Source: Paenibacillus alba
GTDB taxonomy: Bacteria > Bacillota > Bacilli > Paenibacillales > NBRC-103111
Assembly (NCBI RefSeq): GCF_013204855.1
Contig: NZ_JABMKZ010000035.1
Coordinates: 1 to 64,000, forward strand
DNA length: 64,000 nt
Reading direction: 5' to 3'
Position 1 is the stretch's first letter, and every line of letters begins with the position of its first letter. This document shows, piece by piece, positions 36,832 to 44,977 of the stretch. The position numbers and the translations under genes were made by a program. The notes under the pieces are model-generated. The model was not told the origin of the DNA. It saw only the letters and a program-made list of their open reading frames with translations, and did not search any database.

Positions 36832-38862
36832 TTACGGAAAACGATAAAACATCGCAGCGGCTTCTTTGCGCAGCATCGGCTGCTTCGAGTGATAGTCGAC
36901 CGCGCCGGTTGCGTCCGCAACGACCTCCGGGCCGAAGTAGCCTCTGGCGACGACGGTTTGCACGCCTTCGAGTGCCCAGGCGTCGGTATCGCCTTTCAGC
37001 GCGGCTTTCTGCGGAACGGCTCCGGCGGAGCCGAAGCCTAGCAGCAGCGCACGCGACAAGATGACGGCCGCTTCCTGACGGATGATCGGCCGATCCGGTT
37101 CGAACGCATCGCGGGTCGTGCCGTTGACGAGGCCTAACGCAAGAGCCGTCTGGATTTCGGCGGCATACGGACTTTGCGCGGCATCGGCGAACGACTCTGG
37201 TTCCGGGGACAAAGGGATATCCGATAGTTTCATCAACTGCCCGACGAATTGAGCGCGGGTGATCGGTTGATCCGGGTGAAACGCCAGGCTGTTTTCTTTC
37301 CCTAGCAAGCCCTGCTGCTGAACATAGTAGATGAATCTCGCATAGGGGTGGTTGTCAGGCACATCGGAGAATGGTTTCGGGCCTGGCAGCTTTTCCGACC
37401 AGCTGTCCGCTTTATTATAGGAAAAGTACAGCTTGCCTTCGCCGACATCCTTGAAAGCCGCTTTTCTGCCGCTTTCATCCTCGAACAGCAGTTCCTTGAC
37501 TTGCTTCAAGCGATGCGTCCCGTAAGAGTCGGTGATAAGCAGTCCGCCGACCTGTGCGACTACATCGTAATGCCACATTGGAAGCCTTAAATCGCGGTAA
37601 AAGCCTTCCAGACGCCGAAGCTGATCTTTCGTCTGGCTTATGGGAGGTGCTGTTTCTTGCGGCGGATTTGGGGATCCCGGAAAATAATGATCCATGAACG
37701 ATTTGAACAGCTGAGAGCGGATCGTTCTCGCTTGCTGCGCACTGTTCAATGCGATGAATAGCCCTGTTTGGCGTTCGGGCAGCAGCCACATTTGTGCTTG
37801 AAAGCCTGAAGAAACGCCGGCCTTATCGACGACGGTTTGCCCGTTCGCGTACTCCGGGAACGACGATTCGAAGCCGTAGCCAACGCCAGGAATATCGGGA
37901 TGAATCGATACGTCAAGCTGCTGCATGTCCCGAATGGACTGCGCGCTCAGGATGGACGCATCTCCCAGCTTGCCGCCGTTTAGCTCAGCCCTCATGAACC
38001 GGGCCATATCAGCCCCTGTCGACATGAGGCCTCCGTCTGGCGAATTATTCGGGAACGTGGCGTACTGCGGAAGCGGCTCTCCGGCTCCGTCATGCGGGAC
38101 GGCAAGCCGTTTTTGCACGTCCGGCGTAAGGATCAAATGGCTGTCGGTCATACCGAGCGGCGTGAAGATGTGATCGGCGACGATGGTATCGAACGGTTTG
38201 CCAGAGACATTTTGTACGATATAACCGAGCAGGTCGTATGCGTAGTTGTCGTAACTGAACGCTTCTCCCGGCTTTCGGATGACGGTAGGAAGGTTGTCTT
38301 TGACGAAAGTTTCCAGCGGGTAAACGTCCTGCGGATCGCCCTCGTCCGTGTCCGCCTCCGTTTGGTCGAAACCGCTCGTATGCGTCATTAGATGCTTGAG
38401 CGTCAGTGGAGCGCCCGTATTGTTCGGAATCCGGAGCCCGTTCAAATAGCCACCGATATCGCGGTCCAGATCGACTTTGTGCTGCTCGGCCAATTGCATG
38501 ACGGCGGTGGCGGTAAACGTTTTGGAAAGGGAGGCCAGACGGAACAGCGTACTGCCGGGATCGACCGGTGTCTGACGCTCTGCATCTGCGTAGCCGTATC
38601 CTTTGGCTAGCAGCGTCCGATCGTCCTTGACGACGACGATAACGGCGCCCGCGAGCTTTGCTTGAATGTCCGCCCGGTTGAAGAAACTATCAATGAACGA
38701 TTCCGTCTCCTTCGGATCGGAAGGTCCGCCTTGAGGCACCTTCGTCTCAGTCGCATAAACGGCTGGCGGGATGAACAAGGCTGCAATCAACAAAACTGCA
38801 ATCAACAAAGCCAAAAGTGTTTTGCGGACTTTGGATGCGGGGAAAGCTGAACGAATGTACAT
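36832..38862 (-). CDS. Beta-lactamase-fold serine hydrolase with C-terminal SLH anchor
   Basis: 676 residues; AAAGGAGAT precedes the ATG. Signal peptide or anchor helix at about 14-37. The catalytic S111-L-S-K114 (SxxK) and Y204-D-N206 (YxN) motifs match class C beta-lactamase/DD-peptidase/EstB proteins; KAGVSSG near 345 takes the place of the third motif. A lipocalin-like segment follows (about 410-495), then three SLH modules (about 500-676) with TRAQF, IRQEA and LRKEA motifs. The enzyme should be displayed on the wall, acting as esterase, D-amino-acid peptidase or lactamase; the exact substrate cannot be told. It lies upstream of the ComP-like kinase on the same strand, separated by a terminator. 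Confidence 0.88.
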   Translation of the reverse strand: MYIRSAFPASKVRKTLLALLIAVLLIAALFIPPAVYATETKVPQGGPSDPKETESFIDSFFNRADIQAKLAGAVIVVVKDDRTLLAKGYGYADAERQTPVDPGSTLFRLASLSKTFTATAVMQLAEQHKVDLDRDIGGYLNGLRIPNNTGAPLTLKHLMTHTSGFDQTEADTDEGDPQDVYPLETFVKDNLPTVIRKPGEAFSYDNYAYDLLGYIVQNVSGKPFDTIVADHIFTPLGMTDSHLILTPDVQKRLAVPHDGAGEPLPQYATFPNNSPDGGLMSTGADMARFMRAELNGGKLGDASILSAQSIRDMQQLDVSIHPDIPGVGYGFESSFPEYANGQTVVDKAGVSSGFQAQMWLLPERQTGLFIALNSAQQARTIRSQLFKSFMDHYFPGSPNPPQETAPPISQTKDQLRRLEGFYRDLRLPMWHYDVVAQVGGLLITDSYGTHRLKQVKELLFEDESGRKAAFKDVGEGKLYFSYNKADSWSEKLPGPKPFSDVPDNHPYARFIYYVQQQGLLGKENSLAFHPDQPITRAQFVGQLMKLSDIPLSPEPESFADAAQSPYAAEIQTALALGLVNGTTRDAFEPDRPIIRQEAAVILSRALLLGFGSAGAVPQKAALKGDTDAWALEGVQTVVARGYFGPEVVADATGAVDYHSKQPMLRKEAAAMFYRFP

Positions 38863-39240
38863 ATGGATCTCCTTTGCCTTGAGATAGATGAGGGATTTGA
38901 CGCCCCATCTTTACCGTAGCACATTCTCTCAGTCGACAAATCCGTATCGCTGCGCGGTATCCGCGCCATTCGCGCATTTGTATGGCGTGATCGCGCCAAT
39001 GGGCAGCATCGCTATAAGAGGAAATATCCATTCATTCGCGAATAGTTCTATATCTGTTGGTATATTTCTTGAAATTAGATGACTCATAGAAAGGAGCAGT
39101 TATAAAATGGCCGAGAGATACAGGGCGGACATTGGTCCTTGGAAAGAATATATAGGTATATTGAAAAAGTAATGATGTTATGTGAACCACATTTCCTTAG
39201 TACAGGTTCATATCATCTCTTGATGAGCCTTCTACTCTCG

Positions 39241-39312
39241 AGCTCTAGCTCTAGCTCTAGCTCTAGCTCTAGCTCTAGCTCTAGCTCTAGCTCTAGCTCT
39301 AGCTCTAGCTCC
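39241..39312. repeat. Hexanucleotide microsatellite (AGCTCT)11 plus one imperfect copy
   Basis: Eleven perfect AGCTCT units (39241-39306) then AGCTCC. In one frame it reads as poly-serine inside a small unconvincing ORF (39139-39327). It lies between the SLH-hydrolase gene and the hairpin array, with no recognisable gene across it. Confidence 0.95.
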
Positions 39313-39328
39313 AGTTACTTTTTGTAAA

Positions 39329-39507
39329 CCTGCAATTATGCATCTTTTTTGTCCTTGGAATAGCATCAAGTGTTAAATTCCTGCGTTTGTGCAGGCTTTT
39401 GAGGCTTTTTCTGGATAAGCGGATGAAAAAGATGGAAATACCTGCACAATTGCAGGCATTTCCAATTTTTAACCGAATTTGCCCGGAAATTCCTGCATTT
39501 TCGCAGG
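39329..39507. repeat. Array of four CCTGC-N6-GCAGG hairpins, 51/61/51-bp pitch
   Basis: CCTGC starts at 39329 (right arm decayed), 39380, 39441 and 39492; steps 51, 61, 51. Loops are six bases and differ between copies. The same family forms a second array at 61629-61755. No coding frame explains it. Confidence 0.88.
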
Positions 39508-39529
39508 TTTTTACACTCAGATGAACTAA

Positions 39530-39655
39530 ACTATTATTGACGGTGATGACCCTAATCATGACTTGATACCGGGTGATCTTATATGGATTGATTCGGCAGC
39601 AAAAGAGCTCAAACCTATATCAGTTGAATTTACGGGCATGACGGATTATGGCTAA
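39530..39655 (+). pseudogene. Gene remnant encoding about 41 residues of an unknown protein
   Basis: An open stretch without a start codon reads IIDGDDPNHDLIPGDLI... and ends VEFTGMTDYG before TAA. Its composition looks protein-like, yet it is bounded upstream by a stop and a hairpin. A terminator at 39692-39717 still follows, as expected for the 3' end of a lost gene. Family not recognised. Confidence 0.45.
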
Positions 39656-39691
39656 AGTAAAAATTCAAACAGTCTAATAATGCAATTAAAG

Positions 39692-39717
39692 ACCGGCCAA
39701 ATTTAGGCCGGTTTTTT
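39692..39717 (+). terminator. Intrinsic terminator downstream of the remnant
   Basis: ACCGGCC and GGCCGGT, perfect 7 pairs, then six T. Confidence 0.85.
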
Positions 39718-39796
39718 GATGTCAGTAATGTTCAATAAATGCTGGAACAAATTGAATAAATCAAACGTTGATATATACGAGGGGAGAGTGTAATTG

Positions 39797-40153
39797 ATGA
39801 AGCTACTCATTTCTTTCTTAATTGCTTTATTAATGCTTACAGGATGTAACCAAACAACTCATAATCCGACAGCTAAAGAAATTCTCGTTCAAAATCCGAA
39901 TGCAGATGTTTTTCAACACAAAGGAATCTTTTACACTAACGCAAGTGATATTGAATGGGTACAACAAACAGAATTAACAATTGGTGAGAAAGTCGGAGCA
40001 ATTAAAAGTCAATACAAGAAGGGGCTTACTTTTGAAAATGAAATGGCGACTAAACTTCCCGTTGGAGTAGAAATTTTTGATGGTGGACGATCCATACTAA
40101 TTGTTAAATTAGAAGGGAAGGAAATTAGGTATCTTGCTATGATCGAGGGTTGA
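39797..40153 (+). CDS. Small secreted lipoprotein of unknown function
   Basis: 118 residues from ATG at 39797, nine bases after GGGGAGAG; a TTG one codon earlier is also possible. The signal peptide ends in the lipobox LMLTGC, so Cys17 is lipidated. The mature part has the segments ADVFQHKGIFYTNASDIEWVQ and LPVGVEIFDGGRSILIVKLEGKEIRYLAMIEG, a small beta-rich domain found in uncharacterised Bacillus-group lipoproteins. No catalytic motif is visible. It stands alone upstream of the pectate lyase leader. Confidence 0.75.
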   Translation: MKLLISFLIALLMLTGCNQTTHNPTAKEILVQNPNADVFQHKGIFYTNASDIEWVQQTELTIGEKVGAIKSQYKKGLTFENEMATKLPVGVEIFDGGRSILIVKLEGKEIRYLAMIEG

Positions 40154-40221
40154 CACATTCAGACGCCCATGTGGCAGTCTAGGACTATATAGGAGGTCCC
40201 AGTTATTTGAATATTTGCCGG

Positions 40222-40247
40222 GATTATCATTTCCCTCGACGATAATC
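40222..40247. repeat. Hairpin in the gap before the pectate lyase gene
   Basis: GATTATC (40222-40228) and GATAATC (40241-40247), nested inside TTGCC / GGGCAA arms. It could terminate or attenuate transcription or be an operator; no T-tract is present. Confidence 0.35.
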
Positions 40248-40390
40248 ATTAACTCAGAAAAACGGGCAATATGATCAAATGATTGTTTCGGAACTCCATT
40301 CAAAACTGATACGCTGAGGATGTTCGTAAGGAGTGAGCTAGTATTAAGCTTTGATGATGCGAGGGGGGATAAAGTGATTTCGAAAGTAAT

Positions 40391-40404
40391 TGTAAGCGAT
40401 TTCA
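40391..40404 (+). promoter_or_regulatory. Perfect CcpA cre site upstream of the pectate lyase gene
   Basis: TGTAAGCGATTTCA matches the Bacillus cre consensus TGWAANCGNTNWCA at every position. It lies 38 bases before the TTG start, so CcpA bound here would block transcription when preferred sugars are present. Confidence 0.8.
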
Positions 40405-40441
40405 GATGAGCCACAACAACTTAAACACGGGAGGAATTAGA

Positions 40442-42553
40442 TTGAAAAAAAATGTTGCAAAGGTAACGAATTACGTTCTATTGTTTGCTCTAGCGCTATC
40501 TATCATCGCAAGCGGAGTGGCCAGTAAGGCAGTACATGCTATCGGTCTTTCGATCACGGGCAGTGGAGGCTGGAATGAGACGGCCTTTGTAGAATGGTCA
40601 CCTGTCAGTAATGCTCAAGGGTATAATGTATATGTAAAACCTGCAAGTGCAGCAGATTCTCAATATAAACAAATTGATACTCAATTAATCCGAAGATATG
40701 CTGCCTATTGGAGAGCTGATGCTGTAGGACTTGCTGCTGGAAGTTATGTAATGAAAGTTGAAGCAGCACTGTCAAATGGTTCAAAAGAAAATGCGGTTTC
40801 AAATGCGTTATCCGTAACAGCACATGACAGATCTGGCTTTGCTTTTGCAGGAAACTCACCATTTGGCACAGGTTCAGGTGCTTATAATAATGATGGAACA
40901 CTTAAGAATGGCGCTCAAGTTATTTATGTAACATCTGCGAATGCTCAAACAGTAGCTCTTGATGTGAAAGTCAATAGCTCAGGCGGCGTACAAAAAGGTG
41001 TTGGTATTGGTAATATTCTAGCGCTAAGACAAAAAGGCTATGATACAACACCACTTGCAATCAGATTGATTGGAAAAGTTACGGCTGCTGACATGAGTGG
41101 ACAACTGAACAGCGGTGGATTTCTTGAAGTAAAAGGGAAATCCAATTATTCGGAAATGAATATTACGTTAGAAGGTATCGGAAAAGATGCCTATGCTTAT
41201 GGATGGGGAATGCTGCTTAGATACGTCGGTAATGTGGAAGTTAGAAACGTAGGTATCATGTTATTCCCTGACGATGCTCTTTCCCTTGATACAGGTAATG
41301 CCAATGTTTGGCTGCATAATAATGATATTTTTTATGGAAAAGCAGGAGGAGATGCTGACCAAGCCAAAGGTGATGGTTCAACTGACCTTAAAAAAGGATC
41401 AACTTATATTACAATCGCTTACAATCACTACTGGGATTCTGGAAAAGCTGCCCTAGTCGGCTTGAGTGAATCGTCAGAATTCTTTGTTACATTCCACCAT
41501 AACTGGTTTGATCATTCTGACTCTCGTCATCCACGTATAAGAACGGGAACGATTCATGTCTATAACAACTTCTTTGACGGAGTATCCAAATATGGTGTGG
41601 GTGCTACAACAGGAAGTTCTGCCTTTGTGGAATCCAATTATTATAGACATACTAAAAATCCAATGTTGATTTCTTTACAAGGTACGGATATGCACGATGG
41701 GGAAGGTACATTCTCAGGTGAACCTGGAGGAATGATTAAAGCATACAATAATATTATTCTTGATCCTGGAAGTATTATTTATGCAAATTCCAATGCAGGA
41801 ACAGCTCCAGCTAGTGCAACACAATTTGACGCATACTTAGCTTCGACTAGAAATGAAACAGTTCCAAACACATACAAAACATTATCGGGTGGAACATCTT
41901 ACAATAACTTTGATACTAAAATCGATACAGGAGTTAAAGTATCAAACATCGATGCCGCAAGCACAGTTGAACAAGTTGTTACGTCAGAAGCTGGCCGCCT
42001 GAATCAGGGAGACTTTACATGGGATTTTGTTGATGCAGTTGATGACTTGTCGTCTAGCCTTAATTCAGCACTGATGACTAAAATACTAAATTACACAACT
42101 CAACTTGTAGCTGTAGGGGGGAATTCAACACCACCAACGTCAACACCGGCACCAACGTCTACACCAACAACTACGCCGGCACCAACAGCTACACCAGCAC
42201 CAACGTCAACACCGGGTACATCAATTGTTCATAACTTTACCACAGATGGACAAACAAGCAGCTTCTTCACTATTGCAGGAAACCTTTCAACAAGTAAGGG
42301 AACAGTGGTCTATAATGGCTTAACACTAACGCAATGTTTGAAAATGGAGAGTTCAACCAATATTGGGTTTACCACAACAACAGCTAAAACATTAACTTTA
42401 GTGTTTAATCCAGCAAACGGACTAAAAGTCAAGATAGATGGAACAAGTTATGCAATGACTAATGGCATTGTCAGCGTATCACTTGCGCCTGGCGCACATA
42501 CCCTTACAAAAGAAGATGTTACAAATCTTTATTACATGAAACTAGAAAGTTAA
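40442..42553 (+). CDS. Secreted pectate lyase (polysaccharide lyase family 1) with FN3-like and C-terminal accessory domains
   Basis: 703 residues from TTG at 40442, preceded by GGGAGG; the ATG 12 codons upstream would sit in front of that ribosome site. Signal peptide ends near AVHA. An FN3-like domain (about 35-115) precedes the PL1 parallel beta-helix (about 130-530). Diagnostic parts are DALSLDTGNANVWLHNNDIF, DQAKGDGSTDLKKGSTYITIAYN (calcium-binding DxxxD region) and FFVTFHHNWFDHSDSRHPRIRTG with the catalytic Arg. A Thr/Pro linker (42120-42215) leads to a small C-terminal beta domain. It cleaves de-esterified pectin outside the cell. CcpA control is indicated by the upstream cre site. A terminator follows. 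Confidence 0.93.
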   Translation: MKKNVAKVTNYVLLFALALSIIASGVASKAVHAIGLSITGSGGWNETAFVEWSPVSNAQGYNVYVKPASAADSQYKQIDTQLIRRYAAYWRADAVGLAAGSYVMKVEAALSNGSKENAVSNALSVTAHDRSGFAFAGNSPFGTGSGAYNNDGTLKNGAQVIYVTSANAQTVALDVKVNSSGGVQKGVGIGNILALRQKGYDTTPLAIRLIGKVTAADMSGQLNSGGFLEVKGKSNYSEMNITLEGIGKDAYAYGWGMLLRYVGNVEVRNVGIMLFPDDALSLDTGNANVWLHNNDIFYGKAGGDADQAKGDGSTDLKKGSTYITIAYNHYWDSGKAALVGLSESSEFFVTFHHNWFDHSDSRHPRIRTGTIHVYNNFFDGVSKYGVGATTGSSAFVESNYYRHTKNPMLISLQGTDMHDGEGTFSGEPGGMIKAYNNIILDPGSIIYANSNAGTAPASATQFDAYLASTRNETVPNTYKTLSGGTSYNNFDTKIDTGVKVSNIDAASTVEQVVTSEAGRLNQGDFTWDFVDAVDDLSSSLNSALMTKILNYTTQLVAVGGNSTPPTSTPAPTSTPTTTPAPTATPAPTSTPGTSIVHNFTTDGQTSSFFTIAGNLSTSKGTVVYNGLTLTQCLKMESSTNIGFTTTTAKTLTLVFNPANGLKVKIDGTSYAMTNGIVSVSLAPGAHTLTKEDVTNLYYMKLES

Positions 42554-42591
42554 AAGGGACGCCGGTTCAAAATTGATTTGTTCGCCGACAA

Positions 42592-42626
42592 AAAAACGTG
42601 GACACTCATGAGGTGTCCACGTTTTT
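42592..42626 (+). terminator. Intrinsic terminator after the pectate lyase gene
   Basis: ACGTGGACAC and GTGTCCACGT, perfect ten pairs, flanked by A's on one side and T's on the other, so it may work on both strands. Confidence 0.88.
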
Positions 42627-42649
42627 CATTGGAAGTTTTAAAGCACGGA

Positions 42650-43059
42650 TTACTTGGCACTTGGGATTGATGATTTCCGTTGGTCGATTTGAAGTTGGCC
42701 TTTCCAGCTTCCTCTAGTCCCACCGATGCGATTCACATTGACTTGCAAAACCATCTCTTGCGGCAGCTTATCAGCGTTAGGAGTACCAAAATAGTTCAAT
42801 ACATTAAATCCTTCCTGTCCAGGTACATGATAGGTAGGATTCGTGGTCTGCTGGCCATTCTCCTTGCCGTCAGTACGTATATTCAAACCTTGGGTATCAA
42901 ATTCATACGGCACCGAGTGCAAGATCCGGTTGAAAAAGTATCTGGCAATGCCTAGCTTCGCGGCGCCGAAGGAAACTTTATCGACGGTTCTTTTAGACTT
43001 TCTTTGCCCTTCAGTAATTATGGCTTGGATCAGAAAAATAGCGCCGTTACTTAACTAAG
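42650..43059 (-). pseudogene. Possible gene or gene remnant on the minus strand
   Basis: The minus-strand frame is open for about 136 codons. The predicted text, including KLGIARYFFNRILHSVPYEF and YHVPGQEGFNVLNYFG, looks like real protein. It has no clear start or ribosome site: the only ATG, at 42922, is internal to the plausible region, and a stop lies at its 5' end. It may be the 3' end of a truncated gene, and the terminator at 42592-42626 could serve it. Family not recognised. Confidence 0.35.
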
Positions 43060-43177
43060 GGCAGGATAGTTGAATCATTTCTCGAATACCACAAATATGG
43101 AAAATTTGCGAAATTCATAAATAAGGATTAGGTGAAAGTGATGCAGAAATTGAACTTTAAACTTAAGGAGAAGTATT

Positions 43178-43750
43178 ATGAACTTCTTTAAGAAACCAAT
43201 TAATGAAATACGTACAAAATTTGAATTAGAGCTTTTACATAAAGCTCAGGTATTACCAGAGTCAAATCCACCACCTCCATGGATTAAAGAGATTATTGTA
43301 CCTGCTTCTGGATGTTTCGCTTGTGGATGGGATCTAAATGAAAACTTAATTCTAATTAGTAGTTCTGGATACAGCATTACAGAAGTAAGTTCAGGAATAT
43401 TAATTCACAGGAATAGGGATTCTGAACTAACCAATGCAAGAATTAGTAGCAATAATTTAACCTTTCATACTCCCTATAATGATGAAGTAATTGATATCTT
43501 TGGATTTGAAGCAGGAGACGGCATCCATACAACTATAGATGGATGGTTTGTAAAAGTTATTTATCCTTGGTGGCCAAGGGCTTCTGTAATAATTGAAAAC
43601 CTATTCAAGCCAAACTATCAATATCTTAATGATGTCACAATGATTGAATTAAAGCGATTATATGGGGATATCAAATGTGGCTTTTCCCCTTCGGGTCAAA
43701 ATCTAGTTATTTTAGGATCAGGAGGAGCATTGATTTATTCAAGAAATTAA
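43178..43750 (+). CDS. Uncharacterised cytoplasmic protein
   Basis: 190 residues with AAGGAG 8 bases before the ATG. No signal peptide or membrane helix. The sequence shows ASGCFACGWDLNENLILISSSGYSI, a beta-rich middle, and an end GDIKCGFSPSGQNLVILGSGGALIYSR reminiscent of a beta-propeller blade or SMI1-like fold, but I cannot assign a family. It is AT-rich compared with its flanks and sits among remnants and other small unknown genes, a setting often seen for immunity or orphan genes. Function unknown. Confidence 0.7.
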   Translation: MNFFKKPINEIRTKFELELLHKAQVLPESNPPPPWIKEIIVPASGCFACGWDLNENLILISSSGYSITEVSSGILIHRNRDSELTNARISSNNLTFHTPYNDEVIDIFGFEAGDGIHTTIDGWFVKVIYPWWPRASVIIENLFKPNYQYLNDVTMIELKRLYGDIKCGFSPSGQNLVILGSGGALIYSRN

Positions 43751-43841
43751 AGCACCACCTAACCGCATCGCATCATTAAGCTGACGGGGCTTATCACCTA
43801 AAATTGGTAATATAAAGTGGACAATACGTCGCAAAATGTAG

Positions 43842-44020
43842 ATAAATGATTTCCAAATTGATTACGAGAATGAAAATAATTGGGGTTGGGCATAGGATGA
43901 AGAACGTGTAGAGCTCAATATTTCTAAACCATTTGAGGAAGGCAAATTACAAGGCTGCAATTTTGGTGGAATTTCAGCTATGAGTTTCATAAATATAATC
44001 ACCATTTTTGTAAAATGATA
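43842..44020 (+). pseudogene. Decayed gene fragment with an internal amber codon
   Basis: The frame reads DYENENNWGWA, then TAG at 43893-43895, then DEERVELNISKPFEEGKLQG... to TGA at 44018-44020. Coding-like composition continues in the same frame across the TAG, as expected from a single nonsense change (for example TGG to TAG). A stop lies just upstream and no start is visible. Family not recognised. Confidence 0.5.
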
Positions 44021-44275
44021 TATTAATCCCTAATACGTTGGCGTAATTGAACGGATAACAAAAACAAAAGTATATTACCACCGAGGTAATCATTTTCTAT
44101 AGATGATTGGGTAATTAAGTTGACTTTTTAAAGAAAGAAAGAGAGTCGGTGAGTCGTTATTATTGGTGAGTGGACATTAATTTTCTTAATAATCGCGCTG
44201 CCGATAAGCCTCTATAAAGGCATGCAGAAGGACAATGAATATAAAGGTTAATACATTAATTGTTGATTCAAATTT

Positions 44276-44312
44276 GGAGCAGATTGCCTCGGTCGGCAAC
44301 TGTTCCTTTTTT
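44276..44312 (+). terminator. Intrinsic terminator in the remnant region
   Basis: GGAGCAG and CTGTTCC with inner TTGCC / GGCAA, then six T. Closely related to the hairpin at 44902-44937 and to 7677 and 56867. Confidence 0.75.
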
Positions 44313-44435
44313 GTTGAAGTAACGGGAGGATAATGGAAATTGTCTGGAGAAGAGATTATGGGATGTAAAAGTGAAAAATAGACGTTTTGGGATATGTCCA
44401 TATTCAATGGTATTTATTATCGGAGGCTAGAATTT

Positions 44436-44858
44436 ATGCAGAGCAGATTAGAACAAGACATTATTTCAACGGCAGAAAGCTTCACAAATAATTTTTCTGA
44501 TAAAGGAAATTTCGATTTTAGTGTACAAAGCTTACGTAAAGTAGACGATATTCTTGAAGAATTATGTGAGTATGAAATAGATAATGATTCTTTGGATTCT
44601 GTTTCTTCTATGGTTGGAAGTTACATTTTCGAAGTAGCAAGAAGGAATTATGGTGGGAAGTACTATTGGATGCAAGATAGAGAACAACCTGTTTTAGTTA
44701 CTGGTGAGCCGGAATTTTCAATTTCAATTTTTGCTTTCGATAAAGTTAGAGGTAGAATTCAGAATGGGAAAGAAGATGAGATATCTTATTACTTTGATGG
44801 TTATATCAATGCAGTTGAAAAAGGTAAGGAAACAGGTTACTGTGCAACAATTGTTTAA
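44436..44858 (+). CDS. Uncharacterised protein, DUF3806-like in appearance
   Basis: 140 residues from ATG at 44436, with GGAGG 9 bases upstream; the frame is open 14 codons earlier without a ribosome site. Acidic and soluble. The segment SSMVGSYIFEVARRNYGGKYYWMQDREQPVLVTG followed by ISIFAFDKVRGRIQNG resembles small DUF3806-type or immunity-type proteins, but the match is by eye only. It is AT-rich and lies with other small unknown genes. Function unknown. Confidence 0.65.
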   Translation: MQSRLEQDIISTAESFTNNFSDKGNFDFSVQSLRKVDDILEELCEYEIDNDSLDSVSSMVGSYIFEVARRNYGGKYYWMQDREQPVLVTGEPEFSISIFAFDKVRGRIQNGKEDEISYYFDGYINAVEKGKETGYCATIV

Positions 44859-44901
44859 AGTCTAGGAGATAAGCCAACGCAGAACGATAGCGCAATAAAT
44901 A

Positions 44902-44937
44902 GGGAGCAGATCGCCGCGGCAACTACTCCTTGTTTTC
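44902..44937. terminator. Terminator-like hairpin between convergent genes
   Basis: GGAGCAG and CTACTCC (one mismatch) then TTGTTTT; paralogue of 44276-44312. It lies between the unknown gene and the convergent AraC gene and could serve both. Confidence 0.55.
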
Positions 44938-44977
44938 ATTAATCTAAGGGAGAAAATGAGCGAATCGTGGGGGCTTT

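Noticed and set aside
39139..39327. Small open frame ending in a poly-serine run
   Set aside because: The serines come only from the AGCTCT microsatellite; the rest lacks a ribosome site and coding character.
39329..39507. CRISPR array
   Set aside because: Copies are short hairpins with variable loops and unequal 51/61-bp steps, and no cas genes are nearby.
40109..40414. Minus-strand open frame in the pectate lyase leader
   Set aside because: A segment looks protein-like, but it overlaps the lipoprotein gene and the cre region, and has no ribosome site.
44153..44251. Possible 33-codon hydrophobic small protein
   Set aside because: It reads GEWTLIFLIIALPISLYKG but has no ATG, GTG or TTG start, so it is at best a remnant.
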